From assembly GCA_963762165.1 (NCBI GenBank), contig CAVXJN010000003.1, positions 124,001-188,000 on the forward strand: a stretch of 64,000 bases of DNA, in the 5' to 3' direction. The notes under the pieces were generated by a model that had not been told where the DNA came from, made no database searches, and saw only the letters and a program-made list of their open reading frames with translations. A program made the position numbers and the translations under genes. The DNA is from CAVXJN01 sp963762165 (GTDB lineage Bacteria; Pseudomonadota; Gammaproteobacteria; JASBUN01). The first letter of the stretch is position 1, and each line of letters begins with the position of its first letter. Below are positions 1 to 9,748 of the stretch, in pieces.

Positions 1-6
1 CATACC

Positions 7-705
7 ATGTCCGATATCCACGCCCATCTGCAACAAGTCCGCGCTCGCATCGAAAATGCCGCGCGCACGGCCGGACGGGATCCTGCGTCGGTGACCCTGG
101 TGGCCGTCAGCAAAACGCACTCGGCTGAATCCGTCCGCGCCGCATACGACGCCGGCCAGCGAATCTTCGGCGAAAGCTATGTCCAGGAAGCACTTGCGAA
201 AATGCAGGCGCTGCAAGACCTGCGGCTGCAGTGGCATTTCATCGGTCCCATCCAGTCGAATAAAACAAAAGATATCGCCCTGCACTTTGACTGGGTTCAC
301 GGAATCGAACGAATCAAGGTGGCCGAGCGCTTGAGCGCGCAGCGCCCGCCAGCTCTGGGCCCGCTGCAAGTGTGCATTCAGGTCAACACCAGCGGCGAAG
401 CGACCAAGTCCGGCGTTGCCCTGGATCAACTGCCGCAGCTCGCCGAACGGATCGCCTCATTGCCCGGACTGCGTTTGCGGGGCCTGATGACCATCCCGGC
501 GCCCACTGACCGGTTCGAGGCGCAGCGACTGCCTTTCCGGGCTTTGCGGGCAGCGCACGACCAATTGTGCCGCGACGGTCTCGAACTCGACACTTTGTCC
601 ATGGGCATGAGCGGCGACCTCGAAGCGGCGATCGCCGAAGGGGCCACGATGGTACGGATCGGCACTGCAATCTTCGGAGAGCGGCACACAGCGCGCCGCC
701 GGTGA
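7..705 (+). CDS. yggS: YggS/PLPBP family pyridoxal phosphate homeostasis protein
   Basis: A 232-residue protein of the PLP-binding YggS family, a single-domain alanine-racemase-like barrel that buffers pyridoxal phosphate in the cytoplasm and has no known catalytic reaction. The PLP lysine is in LVAVSKTHS near residue 36. The family stretch IFGESYVQEAL and the C-terminal LSMGMSGDLEAAI and VRIGTAIFGER blocks (phosphate binding) are all present. Length is normal for the family. It heads the usual yggS-proC-yggT-yggU block, with proC starting 67 bases later. The ATG at base 7 sits at the window edge, so its upstream signals cannot be judged. Confidence 0.95.
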   Translation: MSDIHAHLQQVRARIENAARTAGRDPASVTLVAVSKTHSAESVRAAYDAGQRIFGESYVQEALAKMQALQDLRLQWHFIGPIQSNKTKDIALHFDWVHGIERIKVAERLSAQRPPALGPLQVCIQVNTSGEATKSGVALDQLPQLAERIASLPGLRLRGLMTIPAPTDRFEAQRLPFRALRAAHDQLCRDGLELDTLSMGMSGDLEAAIAEGATMVRIGTAIFGERHTARRR

Positions 706-772
706 GCCCCGCTCATTTGGTTTTAGCAGCCGTTGCGATAGACTGAGCCCCACTTTCGCAGCGGCGTGCGTT

Positions 773-1600
773 ATGAACAATGCGCTAATCACCTTCATCG
801 GCGGCGGGAACATGGCCGCAAGCCTGGTCGGCGGCCTGGTAGCCGACGGCTGGGACCCACATCGGATTCAAGTCGCCGACCCGGACGCCAAGCGTTGTCA
901 GAATCTGGCAGACCGCTTTGGTATTCGAGTCGGCAGCGATAATGCGGGCGCCTGCAAGGATGCCGACGTGATCGTACTCGCAGTCAAACCGCAGGCGGTC
1001 AAAACGGTTGCCCAGGAAATCTCAACCAACGTGCAGAAATCCCGCGCCCTGGTGGTGTCCATCGCCGCCGGCGTACGCGAGCCCGACATTTGCCGCTGGC
1101 TGGGCGGTGCGGCCGCCGTGGTGCGCACCATGCCCAATACGCCGGCCCTGGTACAGACCGGCGCTACCGGGCTGTTCGCCAACTCGCACGTGGATGAACG
1201 TCAGCACGATCTCGCCGAGACCATATTGCGCGCCGTCGGCTTGACCCTGTGGGTGGAGCAAGAAAGCCTCCTGGACGCGATCACGGCACTCTCGGGCAGC
1301 GGACCCGCGTACTATTTCCTGCTTATGGAAGCCATGGAGGGGGCCGGGCACGATTTGGGCATCAGTGTCGAGCATGCCCGCCTGCTGACCCTGCAGACCG
1401 CGCTGGGTGCCGCCAAGATGGCCCTGGAAAGCAGCGATAGTCCAGCGTCGTTGCGGGCCAAGGTGACCTCTCCCGGGGGTACCACGGAGCGGGCCCTGGC
1501 GGTGCTCGAACAAGCCGGTTTAAGGGACGTGATCGCGAAGGCGATGACAGCAGCGCAACAACGAGCAGTGGAATTGGGCGACGCCTTGGGGGACGAATGA
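773..1600 (+). CDS. proC: Pyrroline-5-carboxylate reductase
   Basis: A 275-residue ProC that catalyses the last step of proline synthesis, NAD(P)H-dependent reduction of 1-pyrroline-5-carboxylate to proline, in the cytoplasm. The N-terminal Rossmann loop reads FIGGGNMAASL. The C-terminal helical domain carries the family signature around ALSGSGPAYYFLLMEAM (about residues 172-190) and the VTSPGGTTERAL block. Length is typical. The stop codon overlaps the next start as ATGA, so it is probably translationally coupled to the yggT-like gene. Confidence 0.96.
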   Translation: MNNALITFIGGGNMAASLVGGLVADGWDPHRIQVADPDAKRCQNLADRFGIRVGSDNAGACKDADVIVLAVKPQAVKTVAQEISTNVQKSRALVVSIAAGVREPDICRWLGGAAAVVRTMPNTPALVQTGATGLFANSHVDERQHDLAETILRAVGLTLWVEQESLLDAITALSGSGPAYYFLLMEAMEGAGHDLGISVEHARLLTLQTALGAAKMALESSDSPASLRAKVTSPGGTTERALAVLEQAGLRDVIAKAMTAAQQRAVELGDALGDE

Positions 1601-2172
1601 ACGGCTATTTTGCGAACGCCGGCGTATTTTTGATCGGGGTATTGTTCAATTTCTACATCCTGTTGGTAATGCTGCGCTTTCTGCTGCAGGCGGTTCGTGC
1701 CGATTTCTACAATCCGATGTCCCAGTTCGTGGTCCGTTTGACCACCCCGGCGCTGCGTCCGCTACGCCGCATCGTACCCGGCATCGGCGGCGTCGATGTG
1801 GCCGCGCTGGTATTGCTGCTGGCCTTACAACTGCTGGAACTGGTACTGATACACAGCATCGTCGGCGAAACGTTGAATCCGGCGATTCTGCTGGTGCTGG
1901 CGCTGGGAGAATTGGTGTCCACGGCGCTGATGATTTTCATCGTCGCCATTATCATCCAGGCCGTCCTGAGCTGGGTACAGCCGGCCGCGTACAATCCGTT
2001 CACCGTCGTCTTGTATCAACTGACGACCCCGATATTGCGCCCGTTTCGCCGCCTGCTGCCGCCGGTTTCCGGGATCGATCTCAGTCCCATGATTGCGCTG
2101 CTGGTGCTATATCTGCTGCGTATGGCGGTGCCCTACGTTCAGGCCATGCTGCTCAGCCCACTATCTCCGTGA
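1597..2172 (+). CDS. yggT: YggT family integral membrane protein
   Basis: A 191-residue membrane protein made of two YggT repeats. Each repeat has a hydrophobic helix pair followed by an NPxxxxxxxLTTPxLRPxRR motif: FYNPMSQFVVRLTTPALRPLRR near residue 37, then YNPFTVVLYQLTTPILRPFRR near residue 131. The family is linked to envelope or osmotic stress and cell division in different bacteria, but its molecular role is not settled. The start overlaps the proC stop by four bases and the stop overlaps the next gene by four bases, giving a tight operon. Confidence 0.9.
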   Translation: MNGYFANAGVFLIGVLFNFYILLVMLRFLLQAVRADFYNPMSQFVVRLTTPALRPLRRIVPGIGGVDVAALVLLLALQLLELVLIHSIVGETLNPAILLVLALGELVSTALMIFIVAIIIQAVLSWVQPAAYNPFTVVLYQLTTPILRPFRRLLPPVSGIDLSPMIALLVLYLLRMAVPYVQAMLLSPLSP

Positions 2173-2468
2173 CCAGCGCCGACTCGCCGCTGAGTTGGGA
2201 TGGCGAGGACTTGGTCTTACGCCTACGCGTGCAGCCGAAAGCGAGTCATGACGAGATCGTTGGCGTTCAAGGCGGCTTGCTTAAGGTGAGGATTACCGCG
2301 GCACCTGTGGACGGCAAAGCCAACCAACATCTCACCGCATTGTTGGCCCGCGCGTTCGGGGTCGCAAAGTCCCGTGTGGCACTCGAAACCGGCGTCAACA
2401 GCCGTGAAAAACGTTTCCGGATCGTGAAGCCCGCCCGCGTCCCGGCGCAATTGCTCAACATAGTGTGA
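2169..2468 (+). CDS. yggU: YggU family protein (DUF167)
   Basis: A 99-residue DUF167 protein, small and cytoplasmic, with no established biochemical role. The diagnostic stretch is LRVQPKASHDEIVG near residue 19, followed by VDGKANQHLTALLARAFGVAKSRV. The start is a GTG that overlaps the yggT stop (GTGA), which decides the start codon. It closes the yggS-proC-yggT-yggU operon. No clear terminator was seen in the 148 bases before the next gene. Confidence 0.9.
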   Translation: MTSADSPLSWDGEDLVLRLRVQPKASHDEIVGVQGGLLKVRITAAPVDGKANQHLTALLARAFGVAKSRVALETGVNSREKRFRIVKPARVPAQLLNIV

Positions 2469-2616
2469 TCGATTTCACAGCTTGAGGCCGCGCTTTCTCG
2501 CCAAGCTTCCATTCCTTCGCGTTTCCCGGCCAACTGAGCGTTGAGCCCGCACCACTCGTACCCCCTACGCTAAAGCTTTATAGCTCCGCGTCGATACGGT
2601 CGTTACACCCGGGGAT

Positions 2617-4599
2617 ATGGACAGCCGGAAAGGCGATAAAACTATGCAGGCGGATACTCAGCTCCAAGGCGAAATCGAGGCTTTCGACGACTGGAAGGCC
2701 GACTTGATCGACGCAATCAGCGAGTTTCAGGGATGGCTGGATGAGACACGCCAGGATGATGCCGAGCATTCCCTTCGTATATACGACGCGATCGAGTCGC
2801 TCAAGAACGACCGTTTGAACATCGCCTTCGTTGCAGAGTTCTCCCGCGGCAAGACGGAGCTGATCAACGCGATCTTTTTCGCCGATTATCAACGTCGTTT
2901 GCTGCCCTCGGAAGCCGGGCGCACCACCATGTGCCCGACGGAGCTCTTTTATGACCGTGCCGCCGAAGAGGCCTATGTGCGGCTGCTGCCCATCGAGACC
3001 CGGCTCGACGAGTCCACTATCGCCGAATTCAAGCACGATCCAGTGTACTGGACCAGTATTCCATTGGAACTGGAATCGCCGGACCAAATGGAGCAAGCGC
3101 TGCGGGAGGTGGTTCGGACCAAAACCGTGCCGGTGGCGGAAGCCGAGCGCCTCGGCCTGTACAGCGCCGATCACCACGGACATCACGATCAACCGCCCGA
3201 AGAGGTGGAAATTCCCATGTGGCGCCACGCATTGATCAGTTTTCCACACCCACTGCTCAAGCGCGGACTGGTGATTCTCGACACGCCGGGGCTCAACGCC
3301 CTGGGCAGTGAACCCGAACTCACCATGAACATGCTGCCCTCGGCCCAGGCGGTGCTATTCGTACTTGCCGCGGATACAGGGGTGACCCGTAGCGATCTCG
3401 ACGTGTGGCAGTTCCACATCGACGGCGCCCGGCGCAGTCGTCGGCAAAAGGGCGTGGCAGTGGTATTGAACAAGGTCGATACCCTCTGGGACGAACTGCG
3501 CAGCGAGGCTGTGATCAACTCCAGTATCGAATCCCAGGTGCGCAAGACTGCGACCCTGTTGGGCGTCGAAAAGGACAACATCTTTCCTGTCTCGGCACAA
3601 AAGGGACTGTTGGCCAAGATCCGTTCCGACGAAGGGTTGCTTGCCCGAAGCCAGCTTCGCGCTCTGGAAGAATATCTCTGCAAGACGGTAGTCCCGGCGC
3701 GCGAATCCATTTTACGCGACAACATCGTCGGCGATCTGGGCGCATTGTTGGATGACGAGCTCGAAATCCTGCGTACCCGCCACGGCCATGCGGTCACGCA
3801 ACTCAAGGAGTTACGCAACCTGAGCGGCAAAAATGCCGACGTTATACTGCATCTGATGAAAAAGACCCGCGAAGAGCAAACCACATACCAGAAGAACGTG
3901 GAAAGCTTCCAGTCCAGCCGCAGATTGCTGCAGCGCCAAGCGGGCAACCTGCTGGAAACACTGAGCCTGGAGGCCATCGACCGGCTGATTTCGGACACGC
4001 GCAAGTCCATGCTCGGGAGTTGGACCACCAACGGTTTGAAGCGCGGCATGAAAACGTTCTTCGAGGGTGCGCGCGAGACGATGGAACAGTCCGTGGACCA
4101 GGCCGAGCAGTGCCGGCGGCTGGTCATGGCGATTTACAAGAAGTTCCACGTCGAGCATGGGCTGCCCGCTATCGAGCCACGTACGTTTTCAGTGAAGGCG
4201 TTCACGGATCAAATGGAAGCGCTCTCCGATGAAGCGGAAGCCTTCCGCAACAGCCCGGTCACGACCATGACCGAACAAAGTTTCGTCGTGAAGAAATTCT
4301 TCATCAGCCTGGTGAGCCAGGCTCGCAACACGTTCTTCAAGGCCAACCAGGAAGCAGAAACCTGGCTGAAGGACGTGATGAATCCGTTGATGGCGCAAAT
4401 CAAGGAGCACCGGGACATGATGGAACGGCGCCTGAAGACGTTGCGTAAAATCAACGAATCCCGCGATACGCTGGATAGCAAGATCAATGAATTACAACAG
4501 GAACAAGAAACGCTGGAACGCAAGCTCGAGAAGCTGACCGGCATTCAAAAGCGCTTGTTGCGACCGGTGCCACGGGAAAACGCCTCAAGCGCAGCCTGA
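2617..4599 (+). CDS. Dynamin-like GTPase
   Basis: A 660-residue large GTPase. Visible motifs are a P-loop of the form AEFSRGKTELINA (about residues 72-84), the G3 motif LVILDTPGLNALG (about 218-230) and the G4 motif VLNKVD. The second half is predicted helical, ending in a heptad-rich stretch (about 600-645) that looks like a coiled coil. The P-loop has Ser-Arg-Gly-Lys-Thr in place of the usual Gly-Lys-Ser, as in many bacterial dynamin-like proteins. Proteins of this kind bind membranes and act in membrane remodelling or fusion, but the substrate here is unknown. An in-frame ATG at 2644 (MQADTQ) is an alternative start. It stands alone between yggU and a DUF4426 gene. Confidence 0.85.
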   Translation: MDSRKGDKTMQADTQLQGEIEAFDDWKADLIDAISEFQGWLDETRQDDAEHSLRIYDAIESLKNDRLNIAFVAEFSRGKTELINAIFFADYQRRLLPSEAGRTTMCPTELFYDRAAEEAYVRLLPIETRLDESTIAEFKHDPVYWTSIPLELESPDQMEQALREVVRTKTVPVAEAERLGLYSADHHGHHDQPPEEVEIPMWRHALISFPHPLLKRGLVILDTPGLNALGSEPELTMNMLPSAQAVLFVLAADTGVTRSDLDVWQFHIDGARRSRRQKGVAVVLNKVDTLWDELRSEAVINSSIESQVRKTATLLGVEKDNIFPVSAQKGLLAKIRSDEGLLARSQLRALEEYLCKTVVPARESILRDNIVGDLGALLDDELEILRTRHGHAVTQLKELRNLSGKNADVILHLMKKTREEQTTYQKNVESFQSSRRLLQRQAGNLLETLSLEAIDRLISDTRKSMLGSWTTNGLKRGMKTFFEGARETMEQSVDQAEQCRRLVMAIYKKFHVEHGLPAIEPRTFSVKAFTDQMEALSDEAEAFRNSPVTTMTEQSFVVKKFFISLVSQARNTFFKANQEAETWLKDVMNPLMAQIKEHRDMMERRLKTLRKINESRDTLDSKINELQQEQETLERKLEKLTGIQKRLLRPVPRENASSAA

Positions 4600-4699
4600 A
4601 CGGGAATGACAGGAAGGCTCCGGGTCCAATTCCGCCGAACATGACGGCGCGAAATCTGGTCTATAGTAGTTGCAAAAGCAACGAATCAAGGAGGCCTCC

Positions 4700-5152
4700 A
4701 TGTCCAATAGGATCGTGCGCGCGCTCGCTCTTGCCGTCACCGTGATGTTCCTGCTGCCGATCAGCGCCCACGCAGAGCAATTCAAGCAGTTTGGCGACTA
4801 CATCGTCCATTACAACACCATCAACACGTCATTCCTTTCCGCCCAAGTCGCGCGGGAATACGACATACAGCGCAGCAACAGCCGAGCCATGCTCAATATT
4901 GCCGTGCAGAAGAAAACCGACAAGCCCCAGAATCAAGCTGTGCGCGCCGAAATCGAGGTGACGGCCACCAACCTCAACGGCCAACAGCGTCAGGTCGCCA
5001 TGCGTTCGATCGAAGACGGCGACGCGGTCTACTACATCGGCGAACTGGGCGTCGAAAACGAGGAAGTGCTCAACTTCCACGTCAAGATCAGACCGGAGGG
5101 CGCGTCGCAGACCCTCGATCTGAAATTCAGCGAGCAGTTTTTCGTTCGTTGA
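4700..5152 (+). CDS. Secreted DUF4426 family protein
   Basis: A 150-residue exported protein of the DUF4426 family, whose function is unknown. Residues 1-25 form a classical signal peptide (charged start, hydrophobic LALAVTVMFLLPI, cleavage near SAHAEQ). The mature part begins QFKQFGDYIVHYNTINTSFL, the family hallmark, and is rich in beta strand. The start at 4700 is preferred over an upstream in-frame codon at 4670 because AAGGAGG lies just upstream and the signal peptide begins there. It appears to be a single-gene unit. Confidence 0.85.
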   Translation: MSNRIVRALALAVTVMFLLPISAHAEQFKQFGDYIVHYNTINTSFLSAQVAREYDIQRSNSRAMLNIAVQKKTDKPQNQAVRAEIEVTATNLNGQQRQVAMRSIEDGDAVYYIGELGVENEEVLNFHVKIRPEGASQTLDLKFSEQFFVR

Positions 5153-5265
5153 CCGGAATACCCCTGCCCGGGTTAACGCATTGTCCCACAAAATAAATTC
5201 TAAATTTCACGGGCTGCCGACCGATATAGGGCTAAACCGTGTAGTAAGTCGGGGACGTATTCGAG

Positions 5266-6138
5266 ATGTCGCAGGGCGTAAACGGGTGGGAACGCCGATG
5301 GATGGCGCTGTGTTTGGCGTTTTTGTACATGTCGCCGGCATTCGCATTGACGCCGGCGGTGCCCCAGCCAGCCGAATCGCGCCCGCTGACCCTCGGCATC
5401 CTGCCCTTCATCAGCCCCATTGCCCTATTCAAGCGCTTTGCGCCGCTGCGCGACTACCTCAGCCAAGCGACTGGCCGTCAGGTACTGCTGGAAACCGCCC
5501 GCGACTATCCTAAGTACGTACGACGCACTGCGCAGCGCCGCTACGACATCGTCCTTACGGCGCCGCATTTCGTCTTGCCGGCGCTTCGCGACGGCCTGTA
5601 CCAGCTGCAGGCTACCGATATCGAACGCTTGGCGGCGGTGGTCCTGGTGCGCTCCGGGAGCGCCATTCATGATCCCGCGCAATTGGCGGGACTGCAGATC
5701 GCCACACCACCGAGCCAAGCGATCGTCACCTGGGTCGGAACCGAGCTCATCCGCCAGGCGACTGGCGGCAACGACCCTGAGTTTCACACCTATCCGAGCC
5801 ATAACGCGGCTTACAGGGCCGTCGGAGCAGGTGAGGTCGACGCCGCTCTGGTAGTGACCAGCGTTGTCGACCCCGCCCGTTTGACGCACGACGGGCTGCG
5901 GGAAATCGCGCGTAGCGAGTCGTTCCCGGCCATGGGCATACTCATGGCGTCCGATCTGCCGCCGGCTGTGCGCGAGCTACTGACCGGCGTCCTTACCGGC
6001 ATGACCGATAGCGCCGCCGGCCGCGCAACGCTGCAGCGAATCGCCTGGCCCGGCTACCGGCGCGCCGAAAGCCGGGACTTCGAGTCCATGCGCGTGTATG
6101 CAAAGCAAGTTGCGCAGCTGGCGGAAGCGCGGCCGTGA
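5266..6138 (+). CDS. PhnD-like phosphate/phosphonate-type periplasmic binding protein
   Basis: A 290-residue protein with a signal sequence (about residues 10-28, ending SPAFAL) followed by a PhnD/SsuA-type periplasmic binding fold: TLGILPFISPIALFKRFAPLRDYLSQATG, YDIVLTAPHFV and the LAGLQIATPPSQAI hinge region. No ABC permease or ATPase is nearby. Its stop overlaps the next gene (GTGA), which encodes a membrane sensor with GGDEF and EAL domains. This suggests the binding protein presents a ligand to that sensor and does not serve transport. The ligand cannot be named from sequence. Confidence 0.85.
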   Translation: MSQGVNGWERRWMALCLAFLYMSPAFALTPAVPQPAESRPLTLGILPFISPIALFKRFAPLRDYLSQATGRQVLLETARDYPKYVRRTAQRRYDIVLTAPHFVLPALRDGLYQLQATDIERLAAVVLVRSGSAIHDPAQLAGLQIATPPSQAIVTWVGTELIRQATGGNDPEFHTYPSHNAAYRAVGAGEVDAALVVTSVVDPARLTHDGLREIARSESFPAMGILMASDLPPAVRELLTGVLTGMTDSAAGRATLQRIAWPGYRRAESRDFESMRVYAKQVAQLAEARP

Positions 6139-8536
6139 TCCGCACACGACTCTCCAGCCGTTTGATCTTCGGTGTCGTGCTGATCGAGGCGCTGATGCTC
6201 AGCATCCTGGTCTGGAACAGCGTGCGCTTGATCAGCTCGAGTCACGCCGAACTATTGGAGCAATCTACCCACGAGCAAAGCCTGTTGCTGGCGAATTCCC
6301 TCGCCCCGGGCCTGGCAGCCCACGATCGGGCCCTGTTGCAGGACGTGCTGAATCTGCTGCGCGACAAGCGCAACCTCGCCTACGCGGCCGTCTATGACCG
6401 CCACGGCAAACAATTGGCCGCCATCGGGTCGCCCCCCGCGTTCGGCTCCAGCCATCACTACGACCGTAGCTATCGCGAAGCGACCGAGGATGGCGTTTTC
6501 GACGTGGTGCATGGTATTTCGGTGGCCGGCCAACAGTTGGGCGAACTTCGAGTCGGCTACTCGGTGGCCGGTGTGGAGCACTTGACGCACCAGACCCGCT
6601 GGCAGAATACCATCATCGCCGGCGTCGAATTGCTGCTTACCGTTACCGCAACGGTGCTGCTCGGGCTGGTGTTGACCCGCCACCTGCGGCGCCTGGAGAT
6701 CGGCACCCGGGCGCTTCAGCAGGGGGATGTTCGGGCATCGTATCGACATCCAGTCCAAGGACGAAATCGGTGACCTCGCCCGCGCCTTCAACAACTTGGC
6801 GGAACATCTGGAGGGAACCCAGGCTGCGCTGGCCCGCGAACATGCCGCCGTGGAGCGTGAAAAACGGCATCTGGATACGCTGCTCAACAGCATCGACGCG
6901 GTCATCTGGGAGGCCAGCCCGGAATCCGGACGCTATACCTACGTCAGCCGCGAAGCCGAGGCGATGCTGGGCTATCCGGTTTCGGCCTGGCTCGACCCGC
7001 AATTTCGCGTCAAGCACATCCACCCGGACGATAGCGCTTGGGTATTACGCGAATATGAAAACCACGCCGTACGAACCGGGATCCTTCTCCCTCGACTACC
7101 GCATGTTCCACAGTTCCGGGCGCAGCGTTTGGGTTCGGGATTTGTGCAGCTGCGAGGCGGACGCACGCGGCCAGCTCACGCTGCGCGGCTTGACTCTGGA
7201 TATCACCGTGGAGAAGAGCGCCGAGGAACGAATCCTGTACCTCGCGGACCACGATCCGTTGACCGGCCTGATCAACCGCCGCCGATTTCAGGAAGAGGTC
7301 GAACACCACATTGCCTACGCCCGTCGCTATCAGCACCAGGGCGCGCTCCTGTTCCTGGATCTGGACCAGTTCAAGTACATCAACGACTCATTCGGCCACC
7401 AACAGGGTGACGACTTCCTGATTCAGATCGCCCAACGCCTCAACACCAACCTGCGCCAAACGGATCTGCTCGGAAGGCTGGGCGGCGATGAGTTCGGAAT
7501 ATTGCTGCCGCAGGCAAACGTCGACCAGGCGAAACAGGTCGCGGGCGCATTGCTGGCGCACTTGAAAGAAGCCGAGTTGCCGGTCCTGGGCAGCCAGTTT
7601 GCCAGGATCAGCGCCAGCATCGGGATCGCCATACTGCCCGATCACGGCGCCACCGCCGGGGACCTACTCGCCAAGGCTGACGCTGCCATGTATGCCGCCA
7701 AGGAAAAAGGGCGCAACCAGTTTCATCTTTACAATGAAGAAGACAGCGGTCTGGCGCGCATGCACGCCAAGATTCATTGGGAAGAACGCATTCAGCATGC
7801 GCTGGATCACGACCGATTCACCCTGTACTACCAACCGGTCATCGACCTGCGCAGCGGCGAGGTGAGCCATCACGAAGTGCTGCTGCGCATGATCGACGAG
7901 GACGGATCGCTGCTCACACCCGGCGCATTTCTGGAAGTAGCCGAGCGTTTCGGCATGATCCGGGAAATCGACCATTGGGTGCTGAACGAGGCCATACGGA
8001 CCCTGGGTGAGAGCCAGCAGGCAGGCGCTCCGATTCGCATGGCCGTGAATCTGTCCGGCCGCCACTTCGGCAGCAACGAGATCCTCGACCTGGTGAAACG
8101 CGCCCTGGCGGAGCATCACGCTGATCCGAACTGTATCATTTTCGAGGTTACCGAAACCGCTGCAGTGGAAAACCTGGCCGAAGCCCAGGTGTTCATCGAA
8201 TCGCTGCGTCAAATCGGCTGCCAGTTCGCCCTGGACGACTTCGGTATCGGTTTTTCCTCGTTCTACTACCTCAAGCACCTGCCGGTCGATTACGTGAAAA
8301 TCGACGGTAGTTTCGTACGCAATATGGACAACGACGCGTCGGATGCCATCTTCGTGCGGACCATCGCCGACCTGGCGCGCGGCTTGGGAATCATCACCGT
8401 CGCCGAATGCATCGAGCGCGGCGAAGTGGTACAGCTGCTGCAGGAGCTGAACGTCGACATGGCGCAGGGCTACTACCTGGGCCGCCCGGGGCCGGAAATC
8501 GTCGACCGATCGCCGCTCATCCGTGCGGTGCGCTGA
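6135..8536 (+). pseudogene. Membrane sensor GGDEF-EAL protein, interrupted by two frame shifts
   Basis: Composite of three frames. Frame 1 (from the GTG at 6135) has a transmembrane helix, a periplasmic sensor region and a second helix (LLLTVTATVLLGLVL). Frame 2 (about 6727-7080) has a HAMP-like segment (HRIDIQSKDEIGDLARAFN) and the start of a PAS domain. Frame 3 (about 7080 onward) has the PAS end, a GGDEF domain (RLGGDEFGILL) and an EAL domain (EVLLR, DDFGIGFSSFYYLKHLPVDYVKIDG). Removing one G from the G5 run at 6722-6726 and one from the GGG near 7080 restores a single protein of about 799 residues. It would make or break cyclic di-GMP, with input from the overlapping binding protein. Sequence error is more likely than true loss because both halves are otherwise well conserved. 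Confidence 0.85.
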
Positions 8537-9230
8537 CCGCTATATAGCCGGCGACTGCAACCGCGCACAAATAGACGCCGTAGGCCGCTACCGCGGCGCC
8601 GGCCAACGCCCTGGCGAGCGGGTGCCGTAACCAAGCGCTGATTGCGGCAGCCGAGAATCCCATCGCCAACAATACCGGCAAGGTGCCAAGTCCAAAGCTC
8701 AACATCAGCAATGCGCCACGCTCTGCGCTGCCCGCGCTCACCGCCCAGATCAACACCGAATACACCAAACCACAGGGCAGCCAGCCCCACACCAAACCCA
8801 TTCCGAACGCCTGCGGTACCGTACGGACCGGCAGAAAGCGCCTGCCAAGCGGCTCCAGACGTCGCCAAATCCTGCTCCCGGCTTGCTCGATACGGGCCAA
8901 TCCGCGCCACCAACCGCCCAGATAAAGACCGAGCGCGAGCAGAAACGCGCCGGCCACAAGCTGCAATAGCAAGCGCGCATGGTGCAGTGCCATCAGATTC
9001 GTCGCCAGCGCGCCGATGCCGCCGACCAATGCGCCGGCGATGGTATAGCTCAGAATGCGCGCGATGTTGTATGCAAGCAAATAAGGCAATGCGGCCATTG
9101 GTTCGCGACGCACGCCCTCCGGCAAACCGAGGCTCAGCGCTCCGACAATGCCGCCGCACATTCCGAAACAATGCACGCCGCCGAACATGCCGACGAGGAA
9201 AGCAGAAAGGAATGTGGCTTCGACTGGCAT
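8517..9230 (-). CDS. TauE/SafE (UreH-like) family membrane protein
   Basis: A 237-residue integral membrane protein with about six helices. It contains the paired cysteine motif GGVHCFGMCGG near residue 20 and LPCGLVYS near residue 150, typical of the UreH-like subgroup of the sulfite exporter/DsbD-like families. Members often sit in cbb3 oxidase or metal-handling clusters, where they are proposed to move metal or redox equivalents across the inner membrane. No oxidase genes are next to it here, so the substrate is open. Its 3' end overlaps the convergent GGDEF-EAL gene by 20 bases. Confidence 0.8.
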   Translation of the reverse strand: MPVEATFLSAFLVGMFGGVHCFGMCGGIVGALSLGLPEGVRREPMAALPYLLAYNIARILSYTIAGALVGGIGALATNLMALHHARLLLQLVAGAFLLALGLYLGGWWRGLARIEQAGSRIWRRLEPLGRRFLPVRTVPQAFGMGLVWGWLPCGLVYSVLIWAVSAGSAERGALLMLSFGLGTLPVLLAMGFSAAAISAWLRHPLARALAGAAVAAYGVYLCAVAVAGYIAVSAPHG

Positions 9231-9339
9231 GGGTGCAAATGTTGAATTGCGAAAAACACGCTATTTATAGTGCAAAACGATTCTTTTGTGCTATCTTATT
9301 CCGCGACTTCCATCCGGTACCACACTGAAGGAGCATCGA

Positions 9340-9723
9340 ATGGCTGTTAAAAAGAAAACCGCCAAGAAGAAGTCCACAGGACGCGCTGTAGCGTCGAAGA
9401 GCTCTTCGGTCAAGGCTATCAAAGAGCCGATGACCAAAACCGAGATCTACAGTGTAGTCTCGGAGAAAACGGAACTTTCGAAGAAGGACGTTGGTGCAGT
9501 CGTCGACGCGTTGACGGACGTAATCAACGGTCACTTGAAGAAAAACGGCGCAGGTACATTCACCATGCCCGGTCTGTTCAAGATCAAGACCGTGCGCAAA
9601 CCGGCTACCAAAGCGAGAAAAGGCATCAATCCTTTTACTGGCGAAGAGACGGTTTTCAAAGCAAGGCCTGCACGCACCGTAGTCAAAGTCCAGCCGCTCA
9701 AAAAGCTCAAGGATATGGTCTGA
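9340..9723 (+). CDS. HU family DNA-binding protein with a lysine-rich N-terminal extension
   Basis: A 127-residue nucleoid protein. Residues 1-25 are a basic tail (VKKKTAKKKSTGR) and the HU/IHF fold follows from about residue 30 (MTKTEIYSVVSEKTELSKKDVGAVVDALTDVI). The beta-arm region reads PGLFKIKTVRKPATKARKGINPFTGEE. It should bend or coat DNA as a dimer. The start at 9340 is chosen over an in-frame upstream codon at 9286 because GAAGGAG precedes it and the lysine tail begins there. The extended basic tail resembles histone-like Alg/Hc1 tails and is longer than in classic HU. A strong terminator follows. Confidence 0.92.
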   Translation: MAVKKKTAKKKSTGRAVASKSSSVKAIKEPMTKTEIYSVVSEKTELSKKDVGAVVDALTDVINGHLKKNGAGTFTMPGLFKIKTVRKPATKARKGINPFTGEETVFKARPARTVVKVQPLKKLKDMV

Positions 9724-9748
9724 GGCATCGCTTGAGGCCAATAAAAGA

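Noticed and set aside
3189..4127. A 312-codon minus-strand frame inside the GTPase gene
   Set aside because: Ser/Arg-rich antisense shadow of a well-supported gene with intact GTPase motifs.
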